From contig UQLN01000007.1 of assembly GCA_900541965.1 (NCBI GenBank), forward strand, positions 1-64,000: DNA of 64,000 nt. The letters are read 5' to 3'. Shown here piece by piece: positions 23,897 through 32,760 of this stretch (positions are counted from its first letter, which is position 1; every line of letters starts with the position of its first letter). The translations under genes and the position numbers were made by a program. The stretch is from an uncultured Parabacteroides sp. GTDB taxonomy: Bacteria; Bacteroidota; Bacteroidia; Bacteroidales; Tannerellaceae. The notes below the pieces were generated by a model. That model worked only from the letters and a program-made list of their open reading frames with translations. It did not search any database and had not been told where the DNA came from.

Positions 23897-25639
23897 TTAT
23901 CGGACAGGTGTTTTTTTCGTGAATTCATAAATTTCTGCAATATCACCGGAAACCCGTTTAGGAGAAGTGTAGAAAAGCTTAAAGCTATATCCTTCTTTTT
24001 CAAATTCCGGAAGATATTGTTCCGCATCACGTTTACCCAGCAACAGATAACCTTCGGCCGGACGTTTATCATAGAAGTCGTCAATCCGGTTTCCTAAATA
24101 GAAGTTGATGGAATAATAATGCAGGAAGTCGCCTGCCACATGCAGGTTATGTGACATGAATTCGTAGATATGTCCTTTATTTTCCGGTATAAGTTCTGCT
24201 ATTTCAGCTGCCACGTCTTTGTCTGATTTAGCATTTAATACGGCCGGTTGATAAGCTCCGTCCAGTGCCAGATATATACCCATTGTAAGCGCTACGATGA
24301 AATAAAGCATCTGTTTGCTTATTGCATTTTTACGGCTGTATTGCCACCAGTAGGCGCCTAATACCGTCGGAATCGCAATCAAGAGTAAAGCTCCGAATCC
24401 GCTAATATTCTGTATCGCTTGCATAAACCGGATATTTTCATCTGCCCGTTTACCCTGGAAGATTGATTCAGGGATAAGTCCGCATTTCACAGCAATAAAA
24501 CATGCGAACAACAACAAACTGAGGATAGCAAGAACTCCACCATATACTTTGATGGATTTCGCTTGTTTTTTTACCAGATAGAATAAATATTGTGCAAAGA
24601 AATAAGCGATAAACGGATAAATCGGCATCAGGTATACGCTACGTTTACTTTGTGGAAAACAATAGAATACGAAAATGACCACGATGCTTGTCAATGCGAA
24701 TAAATTAACGGTATCCATTTCTGTAAGCCATGTTTTAAAGCGGCTCCACCAGGCTACCGGTTGAACTTTTACCTTACGATAGGTTAAGCTGAAAAGAGAA
24801 AAGACAGCCATTAATGTCCAAGGTACATATCCCCCTATTAGCGTGACAAAATTATAAGGCCACGGATTTACACAAGAATCATAGCTCATAGTGTTTGTCA
24901 TACGCCCGACATTTTCTTCCAGCATCAAGGCAAGAAACTCCTCTCCTCCCTGACGATAAGCTGCTATATACCAACAGGCTGGTAACACAAACGAAAGGAT
25001 ACCAGTTAAGGCTAAAAGGAAAAATGCTTTAAAGAAATTAGTTCCCCGTAATAGTAGAAATACGCCTGTTACCAGGCAAGGTATGACGGAACCTACCGGT
25101 CCCTTGGTAAAAGTTCCCAGGCTCATACAAAGAATTGCCAGCCAGGGAAGCCCTTTCAGGCCTTTCTCATACCATTTGTAGAAAAAGTATAAGGCTCCAA
25201 CCGTACAGGCTGTTAATACCATGTCTACCCTGCAGTTTGCTCCGGCACGATGTAATTCAAAATTTGTCAACGTGATAAATGCGGTAAGTAAGGCAATTTC
25301 AGCCCCTTTTCTTTTTGCAAAAAATAGAAAACCGCCCAATGTCATTAGAATCAAAGCGATGGCGGATGGAAGGCGGGATGTCATTTCTGTTACTTTATCT
25401 CCGTTTAATGCAGAGATTGCAGCTATACTCCAGTGAAAGAAAGGGGGTTTATAAGCCATTTCTCCACCATTGTTTCTGGGTAAAATCCAATTGTCTGTTT
25501 CCAACATGGTATAGGAAACGATAGACTCACGCGGCTCACCTTTGGTATGGTAGCTGGTTAATCCTAAAAAAGGAATAATAGTCACGATACAAATGACTAA
25601 AAGCAACCAAAAGGTTTTGTCGGTTTTTAATGTTTTCAT
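23897..25639 (-). CDS. ArnT/PMT-like membrane glycosyltransferase
   Basis: 580 residues from MKTLKTDKTFWLLLVI; the longer frame adds 13 residues. It has about 11-12 membrane segments. The first periplasmic loop carries GEPRESIVSYTMLETDNW with the conserved acidic residue, then KPPFFHWSIA, as in the GT83/PMT superfamily that transfers sugars from polyprenyl-phosphate donors to lipid A or other acceptors. The soluble C-terminal region (~470-580) is typical. It is downstream of the O-acetylesterase but separated from it by a stem-loop. Acceptor and donor are unknown. Confidence 0.88.
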   Translation of the reverse strand: MKTLKTDKTFWLLLVICIVTIIPFLGLTSYHTKGEPRESIVSYTMLETDNWILPRNNGGEMAYKPPFFHWSIAAISALNGDKVTEMTSRLPSAIALILMTLGGFLFFAKRKGAEIALLTAFITLTNFELHRAGANCRVDMVLTACTVGALYFFYKWYEKGLKGLPWLAILCMSLGTFTKGPVGSVIPCLVTGVFLLLRGTNFFKAFFLLALTGILSFVLPACWYIAAYRQGGEEFLALMLEENVGRMTNTMSYDSCVNPWPYNFVTLIGGYVPWTLMAVFSLFSLTYRKVKVQPVAWWSRFKTWLTEMDTVNLFALTSIVVIFVFYCFPQSKRSVYLMPIYPFIAYFFAQYLFYLVKKQAKSIKVYGGVLAILSLLLFACFIAVKCGLIPESIFQGKRADENIRFMQAIQNISGFGALLLIAIPTVLGAYWWQYSRKNAISKQMLYFIVALTMGIYLALDGAYQPAVLNAKSDKDVAAEIAELIPENKGHIYEFMSHNLHVAGDFLHYYSINFYLGNRIDDFYDKRPAEGYLLLGKRDAEQYLPEFEKEGYSFKLFYTSPKRVSGDIAEIYEFTKKTPVR

Positions 25640-25737
25640 TTTGCCTGGTTTTAATTTCTTTCCATTGTTAATGTGCAACTATTCGATAGCCTGTTTAGCG
25701 CGTGTAAAGATACACATTTTATTGTATTATATAAACT

Positions 25738-25789
25738 TACCCTCAAAGCTGCAAGCTTTTGGCTTCGTATTGTTGCAGGTTCGAGGGTA
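25738..25789. terminator. Interrupted stem-loop between the O-acetylesterase and glycosyltransferase genes
   Basis: TACCCTC (25738-25744) pairs with GAGGGTA (25783-25789), and inside it CTGCAA (25749-25754) pairs with TTGCAG (25773-25778). It begins 26 nt after the minus-strand esterase stop. No proper T-run follows, so a terminator is likely but not certain. Confidence 0.5.
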
Positions 25790-25814
25790 TATCAGGGAAT
25801 GTATCTGATTATTT

Positions 25815-27881
25815 TTATTCACTTCGGAAGGTAGAGGCTGGCAATTCTGATGCATTTACCAAATTGGCACGTGTGAAAGGTTGCCAGCCGTAACGGACGA
25901 ATTTGGGACTTTTGATCTGTTTATTCCATACCTTTATGGTTTGATTATCTATAATTTCAGCTTGTGCCGGTATGAATTGACCGTCATGTTCGGCTATTTC
26001 AAAAGTACGGATCGGATTATTGTCGGAAGTATGCATGCCTGCTCCATAGTCGAATGTAACATATGCAGCCTCATTTTTAAAGGTTACTGTCCGGAATAAA
26101 GGACCGGATGGAATTATATTCTGTCGATAAGTTTTGTTTAGTGCCCAACGGGCCAGACGCTCCCCTATTTCCCGTTTGTATCGGGGATGAACATCCAAAG
26201 AATCTCCTTTGTCGCTGCTTACTGCCATACCACTGTTTGGGATAATATCCATCAATTTGCGTTGGCTGTTGCGGAACCAGGTCCAACTCGGACGATCGAT
26301 ACTTGAAAGTTGGACATAATAAAATGGTAATTCCTCCTGCCAGTTATTTCGCCAGCTATCTGTTAAGAGACGGAATAACTTTTCGTGTGCATCCATATTG
26401 TGTGCATTCGACTCTCCTTGGTACCAGATAATACCTTTTATCGGAAATTGCTTTAATGGACGGATACCTGCCTCGTACAAATAGCAAGGCTCGTAAGGAT
26501 GGCGTTGTAATTTATTCGGAGATTTTTTGATATTTAAAGATGCACGTCCCCTCACCCAGTCTTGAATGAAATCGTTTTGAAGCCAATTAGTGAGTATATC
26601 CGGGAAATCGAATTCCAATGTTTTGCGGTCAATCCAGGCTTCTGTCGGTGAACCTCCCACTGCATTCAGTATTAATCCTATCGGAACCTGTAAACTGTCT
26701 GATAACATTTGCCCGAATGCGAAAGCAACAGCAGAAAAACGATAGGCTGTTTGCTCGTTGCATTCCTGCCATTGAGTTTCTTTGTAATATTCCAGGCGAT
26801 TCAGGGAGTCGAGAACTGATGTTTCCCATTCTTTTGCATAGGTCTCCCATCGGGGTTTCATATCGAAAAGCCGGATTTGTGGTTTCTTTTGGGCAAATTC
26901 CAAGAATGCTTGCCGTTGACAGTCTATTGCTTCGTCTACCCGGAATGCCATGTTGGATTGTCCGGAGCAAAGCCATACTTCTCCTGCTAACAGGTTCGTA
27001 TATTGTAATGTCTTTTTTTGAGTGGAAACAGTTAGTGTATAAGGACCTCCCGTAGCTAGCGGTTTAAGTGTGACATTCCATTTCCCGTATTGATTAGTTT
27101 TTGCCTGTATCCTTTGTTTGGCAATCCGGACTTCCACTACCTCTCCGGAATTAGCGGTTCCACTTATGGTTATAGGTTTATCTCTTTGCAATATCATATT
27201 ATCCGAGTAGATAACAGGCATTTGAAGGCCACCGTAGTTTCCGGTTAGGGCCTGACTGACTGTGCGGGCAAGTATATTGGCTCCTTCACGAACCGGATGT
27301 ATGGCATCGGGAAATAAATCGGGGCGATTGTATAACGGTTCATGTAGGTCGATAAGCCCGGTGTGCCCTATAGAGGCTATTTCTTCGATGGATTGCTGGA
27401 TTTGCCAGTACCAGTCCCGCGTCCCGGATTTGAAACGTGGGTGGCTGTTGAATATGGGTGTCATTTTGCAAATCCAGATTTTGCAAGTAGGATTTGCTTG
27501 ACGGAAAGAATCTATGAGTTCAATATAGTTGTTTACAAAATCGTCCCGGTAGTTAGGCCAGTTACGAGGATCTGTATCATTTAATCCGAGATGGATGACG
27601 ATAAGATCGCCAGCAAAATGAAGAGCCTCTTTATATTCTTCCTGTTCAGAGTATGGACGATGTCCCTTTTTTAGCAATGTAGCTCCACTTTTTCCGAAAT
27701 TTTCTACTTCATATTGATCTCCCAACATTTGTTGAAGTTGCGCCGGATAATTGTCTGTTTCACGGTTTTCCAGACCATATCCATAAGTTACGCTATTCCC
27801 GATACAGGCTACTTTTATTTTTGCAATAGCATTATTCAGGATAAAAAGAAGAAAAATGATGATAAATATAAAGCGTTTCAT
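25815..27881 (-). CDS. Sialate O-acetylesterase with N-terminal SGNH hydrolase domain
   Basis: 688 residues with a cleavable signal peptide (FIIIFLLFILNNAIA). Residues ~20-215 are an SGNH/GDSL hydrolase: IGNSVTYGYG (block I, with N instead of D), LGLND, and PDAIHP with the Asp-His pair. A short beta domain follows (~220-295), then the sialate O-acetylesterase domain with WLCSGQSNMAF near residue 306 and WYQGESNAH near 470. The double-esterase layout is typical of Bacteroidales enzymes that strip O-acetyl groups from host sialic acids so that sialidase can act. The sialidase gene lies just upstream. Confidence 0.95.
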   Translation of the reverse strand: MKRFIFIIIFLLFILNNAIAKIKVACIGNSVTYGYGLENRETDNYPAQLQQMLGDQYEVENFGKSGATLLKKGHRPYSEQEEYKEALHFAGDLIVIHLGLNDTDPRNWPNYRDDFVNNYIELIDSFRQANPTCKIWICKMTPIFNSHPRFKSGTRDWYWQIQQSIEEIASIGHTGLIDLHEPLYNRPDLFPDAIHPVREGANILARTVSQALTGNYGGLQMPVIYSDNMILQRDKPITISGTANSGEVVEVRIAKQRIQAKTNQYGKWNVTLKPLATGGPYTLTVSTQKKTLQYTNLLAGEVWLCSGQSNMAFRVDEAIDCQRQAFLEFAQKKPQIRLFDMKPRWETYAKEWETSVLDSLNRLEYYKETQWQECNEQTAYRFSAVAFAFGQMLSDSLQVPIGLILNAVGGSPTEAWIDRKTLEFDFPDILTNWLQNDFIQDWVRGRASLNIKKSPNKLQRHPYEPCYLYEAGIRPLKQFPIKGIIWYQGESNAHNMDAHEKLFRLLTDSWRNNWQEELPFYYVQLSSIDRPSWTWFRNSQRKLMDIIPNSGMAVSSDKGDSLDVHPRYKREIGERLARWALNKTYRQNIIPSGPLFRTVTFKNEAAYVTFDYGAGMHTSDNNPIRTFEIAEHDGQFIPAQAEIIDNQTIKVWNKQIKSPKFVRYGWQPFTRANLVNASELPASTFRSE

Positions 27882-27990
27882 TATTTAGTGTTTAAGTTGC
27901 TTATCAAGAGAATAAATAAGGCCATCGCATCTGTCTCTATTTCACGTTTGTTTGTTTTATATAAGCAAAAGGATATCCTAGGAAAGAAGG

Positions 27991-28014
27991 AAAACCGGCA
28001 GAATAGGCTGCCGG
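27991..28014 (-). terminator. Intrinsic terminator of the sialidase gene
   Basis: On the minus strand CCGGCAG (28014-28008) pairs with CTGCCGG (28001-27995) around a 6-nt loop, followed by TTTT (27994-27991). It is 51 nt beyond the sialidase stop and 110 nt before the esterase start. Confidence 0.8.
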
Positions 28015-28064
28015 CTTCCATAGACATAGTATAGTTAATATGAACAAAATCTTTTTCATATCAT

Positions 28065-29684
28065 TTATTTGATAATATCAGTAAGCTTGATAGCCTGGAA
28101 TGTCATGTGTGCAACACTCGATTCATAAAAGATACCGACTGTTTCTTTGTCAATCATAGAAAGGCAGGTATACCCCCAACCTTCATCTTCATCCAGCATA
28201 ACCTGGTATTCGGCGGGCCATGTCAAACCTCCGTCCAGACTGGCTTTAATTGTAATATGATTACGTCCTTTAGTCGTATTCGGATTGGAGAAGAGTAATA
28301 GCTTTTTACCTGTGATATTGTCTTTGCCGTTTACTTTTATCAAACTTGCCATGCAAACAGGCTCTTGCAATGCATTGCGGCTGGATGGATGTTCTGTCCA
28401 TGTTTTTCCTAAGTCTTTGGTTGTGGCGACTGCACGGCTTCCTCCACGGTTATCGCGCATATTTAGCATCAGGACACCGGGTTCTACTTCTACAACCTGT
28501 GCCTCTGTTGTATTTGTTCGTGCCAGATTATGTAAATGCCATGTAGTTCCACGATCTTTGCTGTACATGATACCGGCATTGGGAACTCGGGTCGAGTCGA
28601 TAAATTGGATAGGGAATACTAATGTACCATCGTTCATTGTAATACCTTTTCCCGGACCTTGCAATAAGAAATACCAGGACGGATCTTTTACTTGTGAAGT
28701 GATGTTGACAGGCTTACTCCATGTTTTTCCGTCGTCTTCACTTTTGACCAACATCAGTTGGGCTGTCTCATCCGGTTCCATCCCCGGCATAGAATTCCAC
28801 CATGCACGCTGATTGCCCATTCCGTGAGTCCATGCCGCAACAATCCATATTGTATTTGTTTTTCTATCTACAAGGATAGAAGGATCTCCTACTCCGTTTT
28901 GACCATGAGGTAATCCGTCTGTCTGTCCGAATGTCATGGCGATACGCATCGGTTCCCAGGTTTGACCTTTATCAGTACTACGGCTGACACCTATATCCAC
29001 CTTTTCCTGCAAATCGACACTGTTTTCATAACGGACATCATATACACCCAGTAAAGTACCTTTGTTGGATGTTACTAATCCCGGAATACGGAAAGCCGCC
29101 GAACCGTCATCCCCTGCCTGGCGTACACCAATTCCTACACGACGTATATCTGCTTTTCCTTTCCATTCGATAGTTGCGGTACGATCGTTTATGTGGGCTT
29201 CGGATAGGGTCGCAGAAATCTTATTTAATAAAGAGGCTTCCGGCTTCATCTGAATACTTACCCAGAAATAGTTCGGACCTTTTACCATCGGTTGTTTGGA
29301 TGTCAGGATAATTGTACGTGCCGGACCGACTATTTCATCCTGTTTAACAGAATAGGCAGGATTGGCTGCGCGTGTTTGTCCCGGTTTATGGCTGGAAATA
29401 TAAGTTACCGGGCTAAAATACTCTCCTGTTCTGGATTTAGCCTCCGTCCCTCCGTAGAATAAACGAATGGCTTGTATATCTTCTGTTTTGGTATCATTTT
29501 CGAAATGGAGAACCAGTTTGTTCAATACATCTCCTTTTTCTGCAGGGATACGCATTAGGAACAATACATTGTCCGTACGGTCAATGAGGATGGGGATTTC
29601 CGGTTCCTTTACATACAAGCTGTCTGTAGCAAAGGCGGTCTGTACGAAAAAAAGGAGACAGAAATAGATAAAAATCTTCTTCAT
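28065..29684 (-). CDS. nanH: Exo-alpha-sialidase (neuraminidase)
   Basis: 539 residues, exported by the signal peptide FIYFCLLFFVQTAFA. An N-terminal sialidase-associated beta domain (~20-180) precedes the six-bladed propeller. The FRIP motif is AAFRIPGLV near residue 197. Five Asp boxes are visible: STDKGQTW, SEDDGKTW, SKDRGTTW, TKDLGKTW and SLDGGLTW. It releases terminal sialic acid from glycoconjugates. It lies between the AGE-family epimerase and the O-acetylesterase, with its own promoter and terminator. Confidence 0.97.
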   Translation of the reverse strand: MKKIFIYFCLLFFVQTAFATDSLYVKEPEIPILIDRTDNVLFLMRIPAEKGDVLNKLVLHFENDTKTEDIQAIRLFYGGTEAKSRTGEYFSPVTYISSHKPGQTRAANPAYSVKQDEIVGPARTIILTSKQPMVKGPNYFWVSIQMKPEASLLNKISATLSEAHINDRTATIEWKGKADIRRVGIGVRQAGDDGSAAFRIPGLVTSNKGTLLGVYDVRYENSVDLQEKVDIGVSRSTDKGQTWEPMRIAMTFGQTDGLPHGQNGVGDPSILVDRKTNTIWIVAAWTHGMGNQRAWWNSMPGMEPDETAQLMLVKSEDDGKTWSKPVNITSQVKDPSWYFLLQGPGKGITMNDGTLVFPIQFIDSTRVPNAGIMYSKDRGTTWHLHNLARTNTTEAQVVEVEPGVLMLNMRDNRGGSRAVATTKDLGKTWTEHPSSRNALQEPVCMASLIKVNGKDNITGKKLLLFSNPNTTKGRNHITIKASLDGGLTWPAEYQVMLDEDEGWGYTCLSMIDKETVGIFYESSVAHMTFQAIKLTDIIK

Positions 29685-29720
29685 GACGTTTAAATTGTTA
29701 AGTTAGTAGTATTTGAACTC

Positions 29721-29750
29721 CAAAGATAGTAATAATCATGAATTGAACAA
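29721..29750 (-). promoter_or_regulatory. Promoter of the sialidase gene (-7 TATCTTTG, -33 TTG)
   Basis: On the minus strand TTG (29750-29748), a 19-bp spacer and TATCTTTG (29728-29721) lie upstream of the sialidase ATG at 29684. This is the best-spaced Bacteroidetes-type promoter in the window; the leader would be about 30 nt. Confidence 0.7.
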
Positions 29751-29846
29751 TAGACAGGTGTGCTATGGCATTCAATTGGCAGCTTGATTTGTATGGAAGA
29801 TGATAGGAAGCAAAGGTGATGGAATAATAACCTTTTATAAATAAAA

Positions 29847-29906
29847 GAATTCCGGTACTGATGAGTTAATACTATCGATTTAAACTCATGCTAAGTACCG
29901 GAATTC
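29847..29906. terminator. Bidirectional-looking terminator after the epimerase gene
   Basis: GAATTCCGGTACT (29847-29859) pairs perfectly with AGTACCGGAATTC (29894-29906). Inside it ATGAGTT (29861-29867) pairs with AACTCAT (29883-29889). TTTTATTT follows on the minus strand and TATTTTTT on the plus strand. It closes the minus-strand epimerase transcript 24 nt after its stop. Confidence 0.8.
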
Positions 29907-29930
29907 GTATTTTTTGTCTGAAATCGGATT

Positions 29931-31211
29931 TTATTTCTTGTGTTCTAAAATTTCTTTACAAAGCAAATGGGATTTCATCAGCATCCGGGGAATATGGAAA
30001 GGGCCTTTATACATATTTCCTTTAGCTGGTTGTGAAAGGGTCCCGTCGTAATGGAAATATCCGTACCATTCGCCGTATTCTTTATCCGGAAAACGGCTAT
30101 AAGTATATTCATTAATCAGTTTATGCATTTCCAGATACTTTTTATCTCCTGTCGCTTTGTAGGCATATAAAGTACCGATAATGGCTTCACACTGTGGCCA
30201 CCAGAACTTCATATCATGCCAGTATTCTTGTTGCGGGCGATTCTTGCAGTCCCGGAAATAAGAAATACCACCATAAGTTTTATCCCAGCCCCATTCCCAG
30301 GCCCAGTCTAAAATAGTAAGTCCCATTTGTGTAAGTTCCGGCTCCCAGTTTCTGTATTGTGCTTCTTCCAGGATAAACCAGGCAGTTTCGATGGAATGTC
30401 CCGGGTTAATGGTTCGTCCGGGTATGGAATCGATGAATTCTCCGTTTGGTCCGACTGTTTCAAGGATGGCTTTGAATTCCGGTTTCATAAAATCACGGCG
30501 GAGTTCGGCTATAGATTCATCTATCTGCTGTGTCAGGACTTCGTCATTTATGGCTTCTCTTATACGGGCTGCTGTATCGATTAGAATCATACAAAACGAA
30601 TGCCCTTTGGCTACAAAGCCTTCACGGAATTTGGGTTCTAATAATCCCGGGGTATTTTTATAATGCAAAATCTGTTTGAAAAGTTTTATGGCTTTTTCTG
30701 CATAACCGGTATCTCCGGAAGCAATAGCATACTGTGCCATGGCGATAGCTGCAAATGTTTCGGAGAATATATATCTGCGTTTACGTACAGGGACTCCTGT
30801 TGCTGTTACTTCGTAGAACATGCGTCCGTCTGTATCAAAACAATATTTTTCAATAAAATCGATTCCGTTTTTACAAGCTTTGAGCCATGTTTCATTTTTT
30901 TCGATGTTATTATAGGCATAAGCAAGGATAAAGGCAAATCGTCCTTGAAACCATACGGATTTATTTGTATCTAATAGTGAGCCGTCCCGGTCGAGACAAG
31001 TAAAATAGCCCCCGTTTTTCTCATCAATGCCATATTTTAGCCAGAAAGGCATGATATCATTTAGAAAATCATTTTTGTAGGTATCTTCCCAGTAGCTAAG
31101 ATATTCGGTTGGTTGGGATATATTTATTTTAGCTTTTGTTGCTGTTGTGGTTTCTGTCATGTTCTGAAACGAATCAAAAGATGCTTCAGTTAATTCTTCG
31201 ATTTTTTTCAT
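29931..31211 (-). CDS. AGE-family N-acylglucosamine 2-epimerase
   Basis: 426 residues, an (alpha/alpha)6-barrel enzyme. Characteristic blocks are WFQGRFAFILAYAYN near residue 87, KGHSFCMILIDTA near 208, NPGHSIETAWFILEEA near 270 (active-site His) and KGNMYKGPFHIPRML near the C-terminus. It probably interconverts ManNAc and GlcNAc. In Bacteroides the sialate catabolic pathway uses an AGE-type epimerase in place of NanE kinase routes. The first ~35 residues are an extension without clear function. It diverges from the ROK regulator across 253 bp. Disaccharide 2-epimerase activity is the main alternative. Confidence 0.88.
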   Translation of the reverse strand: MKKIEELTEASFDSFQNMTETTTATKAKINISQPTEYLSYWEDTYKNDFLNDIMPFWLKYGIDEKNGGYFTCLDRDGSLLDTNKSVWFQGRFAFILAYAYNNIEKNETWLKACKNGIDFIEKYCFDTDGRMFYEVTATGVPVRKRRYIFSETFAAIAMAQYAIASGDTGYAEKAIKLFKQILHYKNTPGLLEPKFREGFVAKGHSFCMILIDTAARIREAINDEVLTQQIDESIAELRRDFMKPEFKAILETVGPNGEFIDSIPGRTINPGHSIETAWFILEEAQYRNWEPELTQMGLTILDWAWEWGWDKTYGGISYFRDCKNRPQQEYWHDMKFWWPQCEAIIGTLYAYKATGDKKYLEMHKLINEYTYSRFPDKEYGEWYGYFHYDGTLSQPAKGNMYKGPFHIPRMLMKSHLLCKEILEHKK

Positions 31212-31253
31212 CTTATGTAGTATTTAATAGTTGTTGAGTATTTTAATTTAAAT

Positions 31254-31290
31254 ATGACGCAAATATAAATAAAATATTTTATTAATTATC
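31254..31290 (-). promoter_or_regulatory. Epimerase promoter with a 16-bp palindromic operator candidate
   Basis: The minus-strand -7 box TATATTTG lies at 31260-31267. Directly upstream of it on that strand is the perfect palindrome AATAAAATATTTTATT (31268-31283), between the expected -7 and -33 positions. A closely similar arrangement occurs at 46072-46112. ROK regulators such as NagC bind AT-rich palindromes, so the divergent ROK gene is the natural candidate binder. Confidence 0.55.
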
Positions 31291-31464
31291 TCTTTGTTTT
31301 GGTAAATAGTTTTATAATTGTTCGATTTTGTATTTTTTTCTTTGTTTACGAGAGCAAGGTAGATAGAAAAGAAGCATTATTGGAAATCTTTGTATATATA
31401 GATGTATATTGAAATTAATTTAGTTATTTTGTGCGAATAATGTCTTGAATATAAAAATAGAGCC

Positions 31465-32676
31465 ATGAATACAAAATTTCTTACAGAAACGGATTGTTCC
31501 CGTAGTGAATTACTTAAAAAGAAGATTATACATTTTTATATAGCCAATGGAGATGCTACAATAGCTGAACTTTGTAAAGAAATGGATCTGAGTATTCCGA
31601 CTGTAACAAAGTTGATTGGTGAGTTACAAGATGATGGCTACATACTGGATTTCGGAAAGCAGGAAACCAGCGGAGGGCGTAAGCCTAATATCTATGGACT
31701 TAATCCTGTTTCCGGTTATTTTGTCGGTGTAGACGTTTATACTAATAAATTAAACTTTGCAGCGGTTGATTTTAAAGGAGAGAAGTTGAGTATAGAGGAA
31801 AATATTCCTTATGCATTGGAAAACACTCCGGCTGCTTTAGATATATTATGCCAGTTAATTAATAATTTTATAGATAGCTTGTCTGTCCCCCGTGAAAAGG
31901 TTTTGGCTGTCGGGATAAACATTTCCGGGCGTGTTAGACCGATGTCGGGATATAGTTACAGCATTTTTTATTTTGAAGAGAAACCTCTTTCTCAGATTCT
32001 TGAAGATCGGATAAAGATAAAGACTTATATAGAGAATGATACCCGTGCTATGTTGTATGGAGAATATATGCAAGGGATTGTGAAGGGTGAAAAAAATATC
32101 TTGTTCGTCAATATGAGTTGGGGGCTGGGATTGGCTATTTTGATTAATGGCGAGCTCTATTATGGAAAATCCGGATTCTCCGGTGAATTTGGTCATTTCT
32201 GTTTCTTCGATAATGAGATATTATGCCATTGCGGAAAGAAAGGGTGTCTTGAAACGGAAGCATCCGGTTCTGCTTTGTACCGTAAGTTAATGGAGAAATA
32301 CCGGGAAGGCAGTAGTACGATTCTTTCAAAAAAGATAGAGAATCAGGAAAAAATAAGCATGGATGATCTGATAGAGGCTATCCAGAAAGAAGATGTTCTT
32401 TGCATAGAGATATTGGAACAAATGGGCTTGAATCTGGGACGTGGAATAGCAGGTCTTATGAATATTTTTAATCCGGAACTGGTCGTATTAGGAGGTGCAT
32501 TCTCACAAACGGGAGAATATTTGAGCCTTCCGGTTAAAAGTGCAATCCGTAAATATTCTCTTAATCTGGTGAATCAGGATACTGAAATGAAAGTCTCTAA
32601 ATTGGGAGAACGGGCTGGCGTATTAGGTGCATGCCTGTTGTCGAGAAGTAAAATATTGGGAATGATACACTATTAA
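31465..32676 (+). CDS. ROK-family transcriptional regulator
   Basis: 403 residues. An N-terminal winged helix-turn-helix (IAELCKEMDLSIPTVTKLIGELQDDGYI, residues ~29-60) is followed by a ROK sugar-kinase-like domain. VGVDVYTNKLNFAAVDF marks the phosphate-binding start near residue 88, GEFGHF the active-site region near 240, and CHCGKKGCLETEASG the zinc-binding CxCGxxGC motif near 255. Such proteins repress sugar catabolic genes until a sugar or amino-sugar binds. It is divergent from the epimerase gene and adjacent to sialic-acid genes, so an amino-sugar ligand is likely, by inference. Confidence 0.93.
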   Translation: MNTKFLTETDCSRSELLKKKIIHFYIANGDATIAELCKEMDLSIPTVTKLIGELQDDGYILDFGKQETSGGRKPNIYGLNPVSGYFVGVDVYTNKLNFAAVDFKGEKLSIEENIPYALENTPAALDILCQLINNFIDSLSVPREKVLAVGINISGRVRPMSGYSYSIFYFEEKPLSQILEDRIKIKTYIENDTRAMLYGEYMQGIVKGEKNILFVNMSWGLGLAILINGELYYGKSGFSGEFGHFCFFDNEILCHCGKKGCLETEASGSALYRKLMEKYREGSSTILSKKIENQEKISMDDLIEAIQKEDVLCIEILEQMGLNLGRGIAGLMNIFNPELVVLGGAFSQTGEYLSLPVKSAIRKYSLNLVNQDTEMKVSKLGERAGVLGACLLSRSKILGMIHY

Positions 32677-32693
32677 ACAGGTTTGTATATTAT

Positions 32694-32739
32694 AGAAGGT
32701 CGAAATAGGACTATCTCCATTTCGACCTTCTGTCTTTTT
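32694..32739 (+). terminator. Intrinsic terminator of the ROK gene
   Basis: AGAAGGTCGAAAT (32694-32706) pairs perfectly with ATTTCGACCTTCT (32719-32731) around a 12-nt loop, followed by a T-run at 32735-32739. It lies 17 nt after the ROK stop; the convergent DUF4855 gene ends at 32761. Confidence 0.88.
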
Positions 32740-32760
32740 AATAAGCCTGAATAAGAAAAA

